Positions 6,773 to 13,799 of a stretch of DNA of 15,346 bases are shown here, piece by piece; within the stretch, counting starts at the first letter, position 1, and each line of letters begins with the position of its first letter. The position numbers and the translations under genes were made by a program. The DNA is taken from contig CAMOQY010000013.1 of the NCBI GenBank assembly GCA_946623295.1, positions 1 to 15,346 on the forward strand, written 5' to 3'. This DNA is from an uncultured Lachnospiraceae bacterium (GTDB lineage: Bacteria > Bacillota > Clostridia > Lachnospirales > Lachnospiraceae). The notes beneath the pieces are model-generated. The model was not told the DNA's origin. It saw only the letters and a list, made by a program, of their open reading frames with translations, and did not search any database.

Positions 6773-8749
6773 TTATTCTTTTTCCCCTTTTATTTCCTTC
6801 AGCCCTTCGTCAAAGAAGCTGTGGTCCGGGAACCGGCGCAGATCCTCGAGACGGAAGGCGCACGGCCAGGCGGGCAGCCACTGTGAAGGCCCGAAAGGCT
6901 TGACGCCGTAGCGTCCCCAGCGCGTATGGAAGATAGCCTCATCCTGTGCTCCGGCCGGGCGCAGACGCCCGTTGATATACAGAGTTCCGTCCGAGATGCA
7001 CTGGCACGCCGCACACCAGAAAGCCGCGGCCCTCTCGCGCCACTGGCCGTTTCCTGTCAGCTCGGCCAGCCTGATAAATGACAGCACGTCCCTCAGCGCG
7101 TACTGATCGCAGCCCTGATGAGGCGTGGAAACGGACGTGAATCCGAAGGTGTCTATCCCCATGCTTCCGAGCAGCGAATTCGCGGGGTATTTGACGGTGA
7201 AATGCACGATCCAGGTGCACAGATACCAGGCTATGCGCTCGGCAGCGTTCACGTATTTTCTTTCGCCGGTCATATCATAGAGAGCGAGAGCGGAGCGGAG
7301 CAGAGGGCTGGCGGATTCCTTGTCTATACTGTAGGAATCGAGCGCGCCTGCAGTGGTGAAACCGTCCCTCTCGAGCGCGCCGTAATAGCAGCCGAAGGCT
7401 TTCCTGGCGCTTTCGCCGTATTTATCATCGCCTGTCTTTTCGCGGGCCAGCGTCATCGGGAGGATCAGGAAACATCCGATCGTGCCCGGCTTTACGAGAG
7501 TGTTGCCGTCATCGTCCCACGATTTGGCGTAGCACCCGTCCTCAGACTGGCGCTCCAACGCAAAATCACATATATCCAGCGCCGCCCGGAGGTATTCGGG
7601 CTTTTCGATATCCGCTTTTTTGAGCAGATCATACGCTTCAAAATACATCTCTGCGCCGGTGCCGAGATTGCAGGCGTCATGGCTGAGCAGTATCTGACCG
7701 TCAGCTGCTCTGCGGAACTTTTTGCCCGCGCGGTTTTTGAACGATTCGTAAGAGACCTCGCCGACCTCCCAGCGGTCGGGCTCGAAATCCGCAGGAAAAG
7801 GCAGATAGCGCCACTCGTCGTAATCCACCTGTGAGGCGATGTGCCCGGCGGGAAGCTTTGCAAAGCGCAGCCACGCGTCCAGTACTTCAATAGCTGTGTC
7901 CAGCTTTTCCCGGTCGCCGGTCTGAAGGTAATCGTATATGTATGCGTTAGCCATGGAGCCGTTCTGCCCGACCCAGCCCATTTCGTAGCGGTGCTCGGTC
8001 TTTTTATATGAGGTGGTGCCCAGATGCCACTGCGCGCCCTTGGTAAATCCGGCGAAGCCGTTTTTCTCGCGTTCAAAGAGATACCTGCAAAAAGCGATGG
8101 AAAGCCGGTATATCTCGTCTGAGCTCATAGGGGCCTTGAGCGGATGACCGTAGTGTCTCCACGCAAAGTCCAGCAGGGCGTCATAACGGAAGCGCCGCTC
8201 ATCCGCGGGCCAGATCGCCACGATCGCTTCAAAATCACACGCGGGCTCCATCGTACCGGTAAAAGGCTCGCCCCAGAAATGACGCTGCAGCGTGCGCGGG
8301 CGTTCCTCCTCGGGGAATATCACGGTGTGCAGCTCGCCGTCTTCCACTCTGCAGAGAGAGCAGGCGGAGTTGGAATTGGCCTCGGCCATCAGCGCGGCGC
8401 TGATACGGGCATTCTCGCTGTAAGTACAGGACGGGATGGTAGTACGGTGCCACGCCCAGCTCCAGGGCGTTCCGTCCTCGTCGCGGTCCCCGACGTACTC
8501 CGGGAAATTTCCCCAGCCGTTGCCGTTGTAGCTGATGCCGGGCACCATGGTAAAATCCGCGCTTTCCGTCACAAGCATTTCCATCCGCATGTGGTCCGTG
8601 GGCGCGGCGGTGTGCCTGCGCCACCGCCATACGTTATTTTCTATCTCTTCAACGCTGTCGGAGGTACCGTCCGCGGCTTTCAGCAGCACGAGCAGCTTTC
8701 CGTCCTCATAGGCGCAAAGTCCGGTATTTTCTTTTTTCCATTCGATCAT
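6773..8749 (-). CDS. Predicted six-hairpin (alpha/alpha toroid) glycosidase-like protein of unknown family
   Basis: I cannot assign a named family. The protein has 658 residues, no signal peptide and no membrane segment. Residues about 1-200 look beta-rich and aromatic (WKKENTG, SYNGNGWGNFPEY, DGTPWSWAWHRTT). Residues about 205-640 are made of repeated helix pairs of the kind seen in six-hairpin glycosidases: around 258-300 (GQNGSMANAY...DKL-type turn), 360-402 (LGTGAEMYFEAYDLL) and 480-510 (SPLLRSALALYDMTGERKYV). Acidic and aromatic clusters (SQVDYDEWRYLP, AKSWDDDGN) could line a sugar site, but no catalytic residue can be named. It converges with the GH28-like gene (32-nt gap) and lies just downstream of the PocR/AraC gene on the same strand, with its own promoter and operator-like repeats. 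Likely role: cytosolic release of the sugar catabolised by the neighbouring isomerase set (inference). Alternatives are an epimerase or polysaccharide lyase on the same fold. Confidence 0.7.
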   Translation of the reverse strand: MIEWKKENTGLCAYEDGKLLVLLKAADGTSDSVEEIENNVWRWRRHTAAPTDHMRMEMLVTESADFTMVPGISYNGNGWGNFPEYVGDRDEDGTPWSWAWHRTTIPSCTYSENARISAALMAEANSNSACSLCRVEDGELHTVIFPEEERPRTLQRHFWGEPFTGTMEPACDFEAIVAIWPADERRFRYDALLDFAWRHYGHPLKAPMSSDEIYRLSIAFCRYLFEREKNGFAGFTKGAQWHLGTTSYKKTEHRYEMGWVGQNGSMANAYIYDYLQTGDREKLDTAIEVLDAWLRFAKLPAGHIASQVDYDEWRYLPFPADFEPDRWEVGEVSYESFKNRAGKKFRRAADGQILLSHDACNLGTGAEMYFEAYDLLKKADIEKPEYLRAALDICDFALERQSEDGCYAKSWDDDGNTLVKPGTIGCFLILPMTLAREKTGDDKYGESARKAFGCYYGALERDGFTTAGALDSYSIDKESASPLLRSALALYDMTGERKYVNAAERIAWYLCTWIVHFTVKYPANSLLGSMGIDTFGFTSVSTPHQGCDQYALRDVLSFIRLAELTGNGQWRERAAAFWCAACQCISDGTLYINGRLRPAGAQDEAIFHTRWGRYGVKPFGPSQWLPAWPCAFRLEDLRRFPDHSFFDEGLKEIKGEKE

Positions 8750-8794
8750 CGCGAGGATTTCCTTTCACTTTCGGCCTGTGGACCTTACGGATAT

Positions 8795-8823
8795 ATTTTA
8801 TCACGGATACCGGCGCGGAAGAC
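8795..8823 (-). promoter_or_regulatory. Weak -35 / extended -10 promoter of the six-hairpin gene
   Basis: On the minus strand, TGA-TAAAAT gives an extended -10 (hexamer at 8795-8800, one mismatch to consensus). The hexamer 17 bp upstream, GTCTTC at 8818-8823, is a poor -35. A promoter with a good -10 and no proper -35 is typical of activator-dependent genes, and direct repeats begin 3 bp upstream. The start codon at 8749 lies about 40 nt downstream of the predicted start site, with AAGGA in between. Confidence 0.5.
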
Positions 8824-8825
8824 CA

Positions 8826-8857
8826 TGCAGAATCCGAACTCAATGGTGCAAAATCCG
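8826..8857 (-). promoter_or_regulatory. Tandem AraC-type operator (direct repeats, 21-bp spacing)
   Basis: Plus-strand TGCAGAATCCG at 8826-8836 and TGCAAAATCCG at 8847-8857: 10 of 11 positions match, in the same orientation, exactly two helical turns apart. They lie in the 114-bp gap between the regulator stop and the six-hairpin gene, immediately upstream of its weak -35. AraC-family proteins bind such tandem half-sites with their two helix-turn-helix motifs. The adjacent PocR/AraC regulator is the obvious candidate ligand, but binding is inferred. Confidence 0.6.
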
Positions 8858-8863
8858 CTCGTC

Positions 8864-9703
8864 TTACCGCTGCCCCTTTCTGAATCTGCCGGGAGTGGTG
8901 CCTGTTTCACGGTTAAAGACCGTGATGAAATAATTATAGTCAGAAAAGCCGCAGGCCGATGCGATCTGGGCGATGCTTTGCTCGGGGTTTTCCCTGAGGA
9001 GCCTTTTTGCCTGCTCGATACGCATCGCGCGTATCTGATCGGCGATACCTCTGCCGTAGAGGCCGGCAGAGATCTTGTAGAGCTGCGAGCGTCCTATCCC
9101 CAGCTCGCTGCAGATGGAATCGGCGGTCAGGTGCCCCGAGAGGTTAGTCTCTATATAATTTGTGAGTCTTGCCGCCAGGGCTTCGCTTCGGATATCCGCA
9201 AGCTTTTCCAGAATGACGTAATATGATACTGCCTGCAGGATCCGCATTGCAGAGTTTACGTAGGCGCGCGTCATCAGCGGGCGTTCGAGGCAGGCTGCGT
9301 GCAGCTTCTCCGGCGGTACGGGAAGATCGCGGCAGCTGGAGATCACAGCCTCTGCACCAGTCTCGCTGTCGGAATATTCCATCACGTGGCCAAAGAGCAG
9401 ATAACCGATAAGCACGTTCCTGGAAAAAAGCGGCAGCACCGCCTCGGTAAGCCCGGCGTGACAGCGGTAGAGACGGAGCGATTTATGCCTTGCGGCGCTT
9501 TCGCAGGCCTTTCTGTCGCAGTCGGAGCAGGCCGCGCGGCCCTCGCTGCACGAGCGTATCAGGGCGCATACGGGCGGGCGTTTTTCGGGATACGAGACAA
9601 GCTCGTTTCTCTCGCTGTCAAAGACAGTGATCCTTATTTTTGTTATTTCGTAGAAATCCTTCAGCAGCCCGGAAAGCTTTTCCAGATCAAATACGGATAC
9701 CAT
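8864..9703 (-). CDS. AraC-family transcriptional regulator with N-terminal PocR sensory domain
   Basis: Cytosolic one-component regulator of 279 residues. Residues about 5-165 form a PocR-type ligand domain: the Cys-rich segment C46, C52, C59, C62, C67, C81 (CALIRSCSEG...CSDCDRKAC, then YRCHAGL) followed by PLFSRNVLIGYLLFGHV is characteristic. Residues about 178-279 are an AraC domain with two helix-turn-helix motifs (192-213, LTADSICSELGIGRSQLY; 243-264, IAQIASACGFSDYNYF) and the closing FNRETGTTPGRFR. PocR domains are known from propanediol/cobalamin regulation and are proposed to sense small hydrocarbon derivatives. The start at 9703 has a near-perfect Shine-Dalgarno (GGAGGTGA). It probably activates the six-hairpin gene through the 8826-8857 repeats and perhaps the divergent isomerase operon; the ligand is unknown. 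The Cys set could bind a metal, which the sequence cannot show. Confidence 0.93.
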   Translation of the reverse strand: MVSVFDLEKLSGLLKDFYEITKIRITVFDSERNELVSYPEKRPPVCALIRSCSEGRAACSDCDRKACESAARHKSLRLYRCHAGLTEAVLPLFSRNVLIGYLLFGHVMEYSDSETGAEAVISSCRDLPVPPEKLHAACLERPLMTRAYVNSAMRILQAVSYYVILEKLADIRSEALAARLTNYIETNLSGHLTADSICSELGIGRSQLYKISAGLYGRGIADQIRAMRIEQAKRLLRENPEQSIAQIASACGFSDYNYFITVFNRETGTTPGRFRKGQR

Positions 9704-9729
9704 GCGATCACCTCCGTTTTATCATTGAA

Positions 9730-9757
9730 ATTGTAGCACGTTCGCGGACAAAATCAA
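9730..9757 (-). promoter_or_regulatory. Promoter of the PocR/AraC regulator gene
   Basis: Minus-strand TTGATT (9752-9757), a 16-bp spacer, then TGC-TACAAT (extended -10; hexamer at 9730-9735). The predicted RNA start falls about 20 nt before the start codon at 9703, leaving a short leader with the GGAGGTGA ribosome site. Confidence 0.65.
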
Positions 9758-9774
9758 AGTAAATAATACGTTTT

Positions 9775-9807
9775 TCCATATAAAAGCAGGGACTTTATTC
9801 ATATAAT
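9775..9807 (+). promoter_or_regulatory. Possible isomerase-operon promoter region: consensus -10 inside a near-direct repeat
   Basis: TATAAT at 9802-9807 is a perfect -10, but no TTGACA-like hexamer sits 16-18 bp upstream. TCCATATAAA (9775-9784) and TTCATATAAT (9798-9807) match at 8 of 10 positions with a 23-bp offset, so the -10 itself is part of a repeat. The leader to the start codon would be about 95 nt. Both sequences are AT-rich, so chance similarity is possible. Confidence 0.4.
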
Positions 9808-9819
9808 TGATTATGTCCG

Positions 9820-9883
9820 GGACCGCCCCGCGGTCCGGCGATCGTGATCGTTTATTTTTTAAGGCTGTGAGGCGCGGAGCCTT
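9820..9883 (+). promoter_or_regulatory. Structured leader of the isomerase operon (possible attenuator)
   Basis: The hairpin GGACCGC-CCC-GCGGTCC (9820-9836, perfect 7-bp stem) is followed by a short CGAT/ATCG hairpin (9839-9850), the U-rich run 9851-9860 (tttatttttt), and then a second stem AAGGCT/AGCCTT (9861-9866 with 9878-9883) just before the GGAGGAG ribosome site at 9895-9901. GC hairpins followed by a U-tract inside a leader look like a conditional terminator. The strong stem ends 14 nt before the U-tract, however, so classic termination would rely on the weaker 4-bp hairpin. Confidence 0.35.
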
Positions 9884-9907
9884 ACGTATAGCTTGGAGGA
9901 GTGAAAA

Positions 9908-11311
9908 ATGGCTAAAAAAATGACTTTTGCACTGGCTTTCTGTAACCGCGGCTTCATGCCCGGCGAGCTGATCTACGGCGCCCGGGATGACATGAAAGAA
10001 GCGCTGGAGCGGGCCGGATACGGCTATATCATGATGGACGCGGAACTGACGCGCTACGGCGGGATCGAGACGCGCGATGAAGGCCTGCTCTATGCGAAGT
10101 GGCTCAAAGCTCACGAAGGCGAGTATGACGGCGTGATCTTTTCGATGCCCATCTTTGCGGACGAGAACGGCGCGATCATGGCTCTTCAGGATGCCGGAGT
10201 CCCCATACTTATGCAGGCCTATCCCGATGAGATCGGCAAGATGGATTTTGCTCACAGGCGCGACGCGTACTGCGGCAAGTTCTCGGTGACCGACGTATTT
10301 ACGCAGTACGGGGTGCCGTTTACGGTCATGAAGCCCCACGTCGTCCATCCACTGAGCGATGCTTTCCAGGAAAACTTAAGAGATTTTGCGGCGATCTGCC
10401 GCGTAGTGAACGGAATGAAACGCTTCAACCTCGGATGCATAGGCGCCAGGACGACCGCGTTCAAGACGGTGAGATTTGATGAGCTTGCCCTCCAGAAATA
10501 CGGGATCAACGTAGAGAGCTTCGACCTCTCGGAGGTGTTTGACAAGATCGCCGCGAAGGCAGACGACGATCCCGCCGTGACGGCAAAGATCGAGAGACTT
10601 AAGGCCTATACGGATTTCTCCGGCGTGCCCGAGATGAATATGAAGAATCTTGGCAAGCTGGCGGTTGTGATAGACGAGTACATCGAGGAGTACCACCTGG
10701 ACGCGCTGGCGCTGCGCTGCTGGAACGAGATGGAGAGCCATCTGCGCATCTGCCCCTGCGTGCTGCTCAGCGAGCTGAATGACCGCGGTATCGTGGCTTC
10801 CTGCGAGATAGACATGTGTTCGGCGGTAACGATGCGCGCCATGAGCCTGGCCACGGAGAAAGCTTCGGCTGTGCTCGACTGGAACAACAATTACGGCGAC
10901 GATCCGGACAAGGTGATCCTGTTCCACTGCGGCCCCGTGGCGCAGAGCCTTATGACCTGCAAGGGCACCGTTACAAATCACAAGATGTTCGATAAGACCG
11001 ATCCCGGCTCGGGCTGGGGCTGCAACGAGGGGCGCATCAAGCCGATGGACATCACCCTTTCAAACTGCCAGACAAAGGACGGAAAGATAGTGATCTACGC
11101 TTCCGAGGCAAGATTTACCGACGATCCGATCGAGGACGGATTCTTCGGCTGCGGCGGCGTCGCTGAGATCCCCGGCCTGCAGGACAAGCTGATAAAGCTT
11201 GCCCGCGGCGGCTTCAAGCACCATACTTCCGTGACCGAGGGTCATGTAAAGGACATTCTGAAAGAAGCCTTTACCACGTACCTGCATTATGACTGGGTGG
11301 AGATAGACTGA
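9908..11311 (+). CDS. L-fucose/L-arabinose isomerase family sugar isomerase
   Basis: Aldose-ketose isomerase of the FucI/AraA fold (COG2407-like branch), 467 residues. It has the N-terminal Rossmann-type substrate domains (FALAFCNRGFMPGELI at the start; DGVIFSMPIFADENG about 74-88) and the C-terminal metal domain: ALRCWNEME (268-276), LLSELNDRGI (286-295), SCEIDMCSAVTM with E300 and D302 as likely metal ligands, and FHCGPV (339-344). HHTSVTEGH (438-446) is a plausible source of the last His ligand. Length is between AraA (~500) and short COG2407 proteins, and it is shorter than FucI (~590). First gene of the catabolic set, divergent from the regulator; its stop overlaps the kinase start (TGATG). 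Whether the substrate is fucose, arabinose or another sugar cannot be decided, so no symbol is given. Confidence 0.85.
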   Translation: MAKKMTFALAFCNRGFMPGELIYGARDDMKEALERAGYGYIMMDAELTRYGGIETRDEGLLYAKWLKAHEGEYDGVIFSMPIFADENGAIMALQDAGVPILMQAYPDEIGKMDFAHRRDAYCGKFSVTDVFTQYGVPFTVMKPHVVHPLSDAFQENLRDFAAICRVVNGMKRFNLGCIGARTTAFKTVRFDELALQKYGINVESFDLSEVFDKIAAKADDDPAVTAKIERLKAYTDFSGVPEMNMKNLGKLAVVIDEYIEEYHLDALALRCWNEMESHLRICPCVLLSELNDRGIVASCEIDMCSAVTMRAMSLATEKASAVLDWNNNYGDDPDKVILFHCGPVAQSLMTCKGTVTNHKMFDKTDPGSGWGCNEGRIKPMDITLSNCQTKDGKIVIYASEARFTDDPIEDGFFGCGGVAEIPGLQDKLIKLARGGFKHHTSVTEGHVKDILKEAFTTYLHYDWVEID

Positions 11312-12801
11312 TGAAGATCGGCGGACTTGACATAGGTACTACCGGCTGCAAGCTCACGCTCTTTGACGAGACGGGCAGGCAGCTTTGCAGGGCGTACCGC
11401 GATTATCCGGTGAAGCGTTCTCTCGGCGGCCATGAGATAGATGCCGCCGCGCTGACAGACGCGGCGCTTGAGGTGATCCGCGAGGTTGCGGCGGCGCATC
11501 CCGACATAGACGGGATAGGCGTCACGAGCTTCGGAGAGAGCTTTGTGCTGACCGACGGTCAGGGAAGACCGCTGCATCCTGCCATGCTCTATACGGATCC
11601 GCGCGGCGCAAAGGAGTGCAGGAAGCTCTCGGATGCGCTGGGAGAGGAAAAGATCTGCCGCATCACGGGTCTGCGCCCTCACGAGATGTACAGCATTTCA
11701 AAGCTTGCGTGGATCAGGGAAAACCACCCGGAGATCTACCGCGCGGCAGCCCATGCTTTTCTGATAGAAGATCTGGTCGTGTTTACGCTGACCGGAAACG
11801 CTCAGATCGACTATTCACTGGCATCCAGGACAATGGCTTTTGACGTAAATAAACTGGAATGGAGTGGGGAGATCTTTGATGCTGCCGGTGTGGATGCGTC
11901 GCTTATGAGCGCGGCCGTGCCTTCGGGCACGTCGGCCGGGCATATCAGGGGAGATCTTGCGCGGCAGCTGGGCATCTCGCGGGACTGCAGGATAGTTTCC
12001 GTAAGCCACGACCAGATATCCGCCGCCGTCGGGGCGGGAGCCTTTGAGGCGGGGGTCGCGGTCGACGGTGCGGGGACGGTGGAGTGCCTGACGCCCATCT
12101 ACGACCGCATGCCGGATCCCGCGGTCATGGCCGACGGGTATTTTTCCATAGTTCCGTACGTTGTTCCGGGAAAATACGCTGCCTACGCTTTTTCCTATAC
12201 AGGAGGCGCGCTTCTGCAGTGGTGCGTGGAAAAACTGGCCGCGGCGGAAAAGGCCAAAGCATCCGCGGAGGGCATTTCCGTAAATGAATACCTGGAACGT
12301 GCGTATAAGTCCAAGACTCCGAGCGGGCTGCTCGTGCTTCCGCATTTTGCCGGGGCGGCGACCCCGTACATGGATACCGGTTCAAAGGGCGCCATAGTGG
12401 GCCTCGATATGGAGACCGATCTTCCCGCGCTCTATCGCGGGTGTATGGAGGGCGTGGCCTATGAGATGCGATTGAATTACGAGGCCCTGAAAAAGACCGG
12501 CGCGGTATTCGAGAGAATAAACGCTACGGGCGGCGGAGCCAGATCCGCAGTCTGGATGCAGATGAAGGCCGATATACTCGGACTGCCTGTTACCGCGCTT
12601 GCGGTATCTGATGCAGGCACTGTGGGCAGCGCCATGATGACGGGAGTCGCGGCGGGCGCCTTTGCCGACCTTAAGAGCGCGGCGGCGGTAATGATCCGCG
12701 AGGAAAAGACCTACGTGCCGGATCCCGCGATGACAGAGAGCTATGATGCAGTATATCAGAGATACAAAGGGCTGTACGCGGCGGTAAGACCGCTGGTCTG
12801 A
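11311..12801 (+). CDS. FGGY-family carbohydrate kinase (xylulokinase-like)
   Basis: ATP-dependent kinase for a ketose or polyol, 496 residues, the normal FGGY length. The N-terminal phosphate loop is GLDIGTTGCKLTLFD (5-19). The central domain shows TDPRG (95-99) and SKLAWIRENHP (130-140). The catalytic base is D234 in SVSHDQISAAVGAG. The C-terminal ATP domain has NATGGGARSAVWMQMKADILGLPV and GTVGSAMMTGVAAGAF. It overlaps the isomerase stop by one base and uses GGTGGAG 8 nt upstream, so translation is coupled; the ketose made by the isomerase is its likely substrate. Closest in look to XylB-type kinases, but FGGY specificity (xylulose, ribulose, fuculose, rhamnulose) is not safely read from motifs. 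No terminator separates it from the aldolase 44 nt downstream. Confidence 0.9.
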   Translation: MKIGGLDIGTTGCKLTLFDETGRQLCRAYRDYPVKRSLGGHEIDAAALTDAALEVIREVAAAHPDIDGIGVTSFGESFVLTDGQGRPLHPAMLYTDPRGAKECRKLSDALGEEKICRITGLRPHEMYSISKLAWIRENHPEIYRAAAHAFLIEDLVVFTLTGNAQIDYSLASRTMAFDVNKLEWSGEIFDAAGVDASLMSAAVPSGTSAGHIRGDLARQLGISRDCRIVSVSHDQISAAVGAGAFEAGVAVDGAGTVECLTPIYDRMPDPAVMADGYFSIVPYVVPGKYAAYAFSYTGGALLQWCVEKLAAAEKAKASAEGISVNEYLERAYKSKTPSGLLVLPHFAGAATPYMDTGSKGAIVGLDMETDLPALYRGCMEGVAYEMRLNYEALKKTGAVFERINATGGGARSAVWMQMKADILGLPVTALAVSDAGTVGSAMMTGVAAGAFADLKSAAAVMIREEKTYVPDPAMTESYDAVYQRYKGLYAAVRPLV

Positions 12802-12845
12802 TGCCGTGACGGTCCCGTTGCCATAAGCAAAAACGGAGGAGAAAA

Positions 12846-13700
12846 ATGCTTGTTGATCTAAAGGAACTTTGTGCCGCAGCCGAAAAACGCGGCATTTCCG
12901 TAGGTGGTTTTAATGCCGTGGACATCCACTCCCTGAGAGCCGTGATCGGCGCTGCTGAGGAGATGGATGCGCCTGTCGCAATAATGTTTGCGCAGCTCCA
13001 CGAGAAATTTACACATATAGAGGACGTGGCGCAGCTCATGCTTCGCTATGCGCAGGAGGCTTCTGTCCCCGTGTGCGTACAGCTTGATCACGGCGAGGAT
13101 ATCGGCTACGTCAAAAAAGCTCTGGATCTGGGCTTTACTGCGGTCATGATAGACGGATCTGCGCTGCCCTACGAGGAGAACGCGGCTCTTACCGCAAAGG
13201 TCGTAGAGCTTGCGCGCAGCTACGGCGCAAGCGTGGAGGGAGAGCTGGGCTCTCTCGGAAAGCGCGAGTACGGCGACGGCGCCTCGGTCGGGGATAATAC
13301 AAAGACGTACACGGATCCGCAGCTGGCTGCGCAGTTTGTCCGGGACACCGGCATCGACGCGCTCGCCTGCTCCTTTGGGACTACTCACGGTTTCTACGTG
13401 GAAAAGCCAAAGCTGAATCTCGATATAGTAAGACAGATCCGTGAACTGGTGGGAAATATCCCCATAGTCATGCACGGAGGCAGCGGAGTTTCCGAAGCGG
13501 ACCTGCACCGTTCCATCGACGCCGGAGTGCGCAAGATCAATTACTTCACGTATATGGACAGAGCCGGCGCGGCCGCGATCCGCGACGCTCTGGCCGCGTG
13601 GACGGAAGGAGAGCCTCTGCTGACCAAGCTGATGGTCAGCGCCGAGGAAGCCATGCGCGCAGACGTCAGGAGAGCCATAAAGGTTTTCCTGGGGCGCTGA
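12846..13700 (+). CDS. Class II (zinc) ketose-bisphosphate aldolase, FBA/GatY/KbaY family
   Basis: Zn-dependent aldolase that splits a phosphorylated ketose to dihydroxyacetone phosphate and an aldehyde. 284 residues, as in GatY/KbaY/IolJ. Catalytic Asp and first Zn ligand are D81-H82 (QLDHGED); the conserved acidic strand is VEGELG (130-135); further Zn ligands are H181 (GTTHGFY) and H210 (VMHGGSG). The phosphate-binding end HGGSGVS (210-216) and KINYFTYM (230-237) are present; family members more often read K-I/V-N-[IV]-x-T there, so the Tyr-Phe is a small deviation near the active site. Ribosome site GGAGGAG (12835-12841). Third gene after isomerase and kinase, so it probably cleaves the kinase product, which makes a monophosphate substrate likelier than the bisphosphate of glycolytic FBA (inference). 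Confidence 0.9.
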   Translation: MLVDLKELCAAAEKRGISVGGFNAVDIHSLRAVIGAAEEMDAPVAIMFAQLHEKFTHIEDVAQLMLRYAQEASVPVCVQLDHGEDIGYVKKALDLGFTAVMIDGSALPYEENAALTAKVVELARSYGASVEGELGSLGKREYGDGASVGDNTKTYTDPQLAAQFVRDTGIDALACSFGTTHGFYVEKPKLNLDIVRQIRELVGNIPIVMHGGSGVSEADLHRSIDAGVRKINYFTYMDRAGAAAIRDALAAWTEGEPLLTKLMVSAEEAMRADVRRAIKVFLGR

Positions 13701-13747
13701 AGCTTAGCTGTCCTTAGAGCTCCGGCCGGCGGCACGGTTTTCGCAGG

Positions 13748-13775
13748 TTGACTTTGCAGGTATAATCATTATACT
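13748..13775 (+). promoter_or_regulatory. Promoter of the DUF4432 gene
   Basis: TTGACT (13748-13753), 16-bp spacer, TATACT (13770-13775): each hexamer is one mismatch from consensus. The predicted start lies about 18 nt before the ATG at 13800, just ahead of the CGGAGGT ribosome site (13786-13792). TATAAT at 13761-13766 is only 7 bp from the -35 and is probably not the -10 used with it. Confidence 0.7.
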
Positions 13776-13799
13776 AAAGAAAAAACGGAGGTACCCGCC

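Noticed and set aside
13701..13747. Terminator after the aldolase gene
   Set aside because: GC-rich (ccggccggcggc) but no stable stem followed by a T-run could be drawn; read-through to the DUF4432 gene is possible.
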